Source: Solirubrobacteraceae bacterium (GTDB lineage: Bacteria; Actinomycetota; Thermoleophilia; Solirubrobacterales; Solirubrobacteraceae). Taken from it: 5,304 nt of DNA. Shown here in pieces: positions 4,904-5,304 of the stretch. Position 1 is the first letter of the stretch. Each line of letters starts with the position of its first letter. The stretch is taken from positions 1 to 5,304 of the forward strand of contig JAICUS010000436.1 in assembly GCA_025935735.1 (NCBI GenBank). Reading direction: 5' to 3'. Below the pieces are notes generated by a model. That model was given only the letters and a program-made list of their open reading frames with translations, searched no databases and was not told where the DNA came from. Position numbers and translations under genes: made by a program.

Positions 4904-5304
4904 GGAGTCGCACCTCCACGCGGTCGAGCATCCGCGCGAGCTGCGCCCGGACCGCCTCCGGCGCGCCCTCGTCGACCCGATAGCCGATCCGCAGGTGCCG
5001 GCCCGCGCCCGGGACGAACAGGAGGTCGCTGAGCTGCTCGGTGGCGCGCTCGGGGAGGCTGCGCAGGCCCTGCGCCCCTTCCTCGAGCGAGCGCGGCCGG
5101 CGCTCGGTGGTGCGAAAGACGACGCGCCGCGCACCCGATCCGGCCAGCGGCGCCGGTGCCTCGGAGACCACGCGCGCGCCCTCGCCGGGGGCGGCATAGG
5201 CCTCGTCCGCGCCCGCCGAGATCATGAAGAACGCGCCCGGAGCAGCCGTCCACGTCAGGTGCCGCTCGCCGTCCGGGAGGCCGTCGAGCTCGCCGAACTC
5301 GGCG
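4896..5304 (-). CDS. Unrecognised protein, 3' part only (start beyond the right edge)
   Basis: The frame is open to the window end and gives the last 135 residues of a larger protein. I do not recognise it. It alternates short hydrophobic strands (TWTAAPGAFFMISAG, ARRVVFRTTE, LSDLLFVPGAG, HLRIGYRVDE) with an amphipathic helix-like end (APEAVRAQLARMLDRVEVRLRA), suggesting a compact alpha/beta domain. No cysteine, signal or membrane segment is visible in this part. An ATG at 5225 exists in frame, but the coding quality continues upstream of it (AEFGELDGLPDGERHLTW), so the true start is probably outside. Its stop overlaps the metallopeptidase gene start by eight bases, so the two are almost certainly co-translated, and the product may be a partner, loader or immunity-like protein. 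That role is inference from position only. Confidence 0.7.
   Translation of the reverse strand, partial: AEFGELDGLPDGERHLTWTAAPGAFFMISAGADEAYAAPGEGARVVSEAPAPLAGSGARRVVFRTTERRPRSLEEGAQGLRSLPERATEQLSDLLFVPGAGRHLRIGYRVDEGAPEAVRAQLARMLDRVEVRLRA
4911..4917 (-). promoter_or_regulatory. Ribosome binding site that fixes the metallopeptidase start
   Basis: On the minus strand this reads GGAGGTG, a near-perfect SD, seven bases before the GTG whose first base is 4903. It lies inside the last codons of the upstream gene. It decides the start against the much longer open frame that continues to 5197, whose extra 98 codons are a shadow of the upstream gene. Confidence 0.75.

Noticed and set aside
3143..5032. 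629-codon plus-strand open frame opposite the metallopeptidase gene
   Set aside because: It is dominated by Arg, Ala, Val and Gly with no recognisable motif. It overlaps the acetyltransferase gene and lies opposite the frame that carries HETSH and AGNRAV. It is a shadow caused by GC-rich third positions.
4904..5197. N-terminal extension of the metallopeptidase to an ATG at 5197
   Set aside because: The extra 98 residues are basic, serine-rich noise antiphase to the upstream gene. A strong SD supports the GTG at 4903.
1..5304. CRISPR array or other regularly spaced repeats
   Set aside because: Only one two-copy direct repeat was found. No series of short repeats with uniform spacers is present.

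Overview
The window is GC-rich (clearly well above 60% by eye) with strong G/C third-position bias, GTG starts and purine-rich Shine-Dalgarno (SD) sites. It looks like chromosomal DNA of an actinomycete-type bacterium, perhaps one of the deep-branching soil lineages such as Solirubrobacterales. That placement is an inference from composition and gene families, not a sequence match.

Left part (1-966): about 240 bases without a supported gene, somewhat less GC-rich and with two small perfect hairpins, come first. A compact toxin-antitoxin pair follows: a 90-residue VapB-like antitoxin (269-541) and a PIN-domain VapC-type toxin (538-966), overlapping by GTGA. A -10-like TACACT sits six bases before the antitoxin GTG, so the messenger is probably leaderless, and palindromes beside it could be the autorepression operator. 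Just after the toxin, 974-997 resembles a tRNA/tmRNA T-arm and 3' acceptor strand, possibly an old integration scar.

Middle part (1251-3380, plus strand): a metallo-beta-lactamase-fold hydrolase gene (1340-1989) has lost an internal block and its reading frame, so it is a pseudogene. A VOC/glyoxalase-like protein (2054-2506) and a GNAT acetyltransferase (2514-3380) follow in tight operon spacing. A short sequence covering the VOC gene's leader and first codons occurs twice, once before (1251-1325) and once after (1986-2095) the broken hydrolase gene. This suggests a local duplication or insertion that rearranged the cluster.

Right part (3377-5304, minus strand): two overlapping genes run toward the GNAT gene, and the two convergent stop codons overlap in one CTAG. 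The complete one encodes a 508-residue protein. Near its N-terminus is an LxLQxxAGNxAV motif, of the type seen in DUF4157-like and extracellular contractile injection system (eCIS) cargo proteins. A zincin-like HETSH active site with a downstream DEFRSYF follows, and a C-terminal region holds all five cysteines. The upstream gene is cut by the window edge and is unrecognised. This pair is the most interesting content: a candidate injected metallopeptidase with a co-translated partner. No injection-system structural gene is visible here, so the link to such a system is inference.
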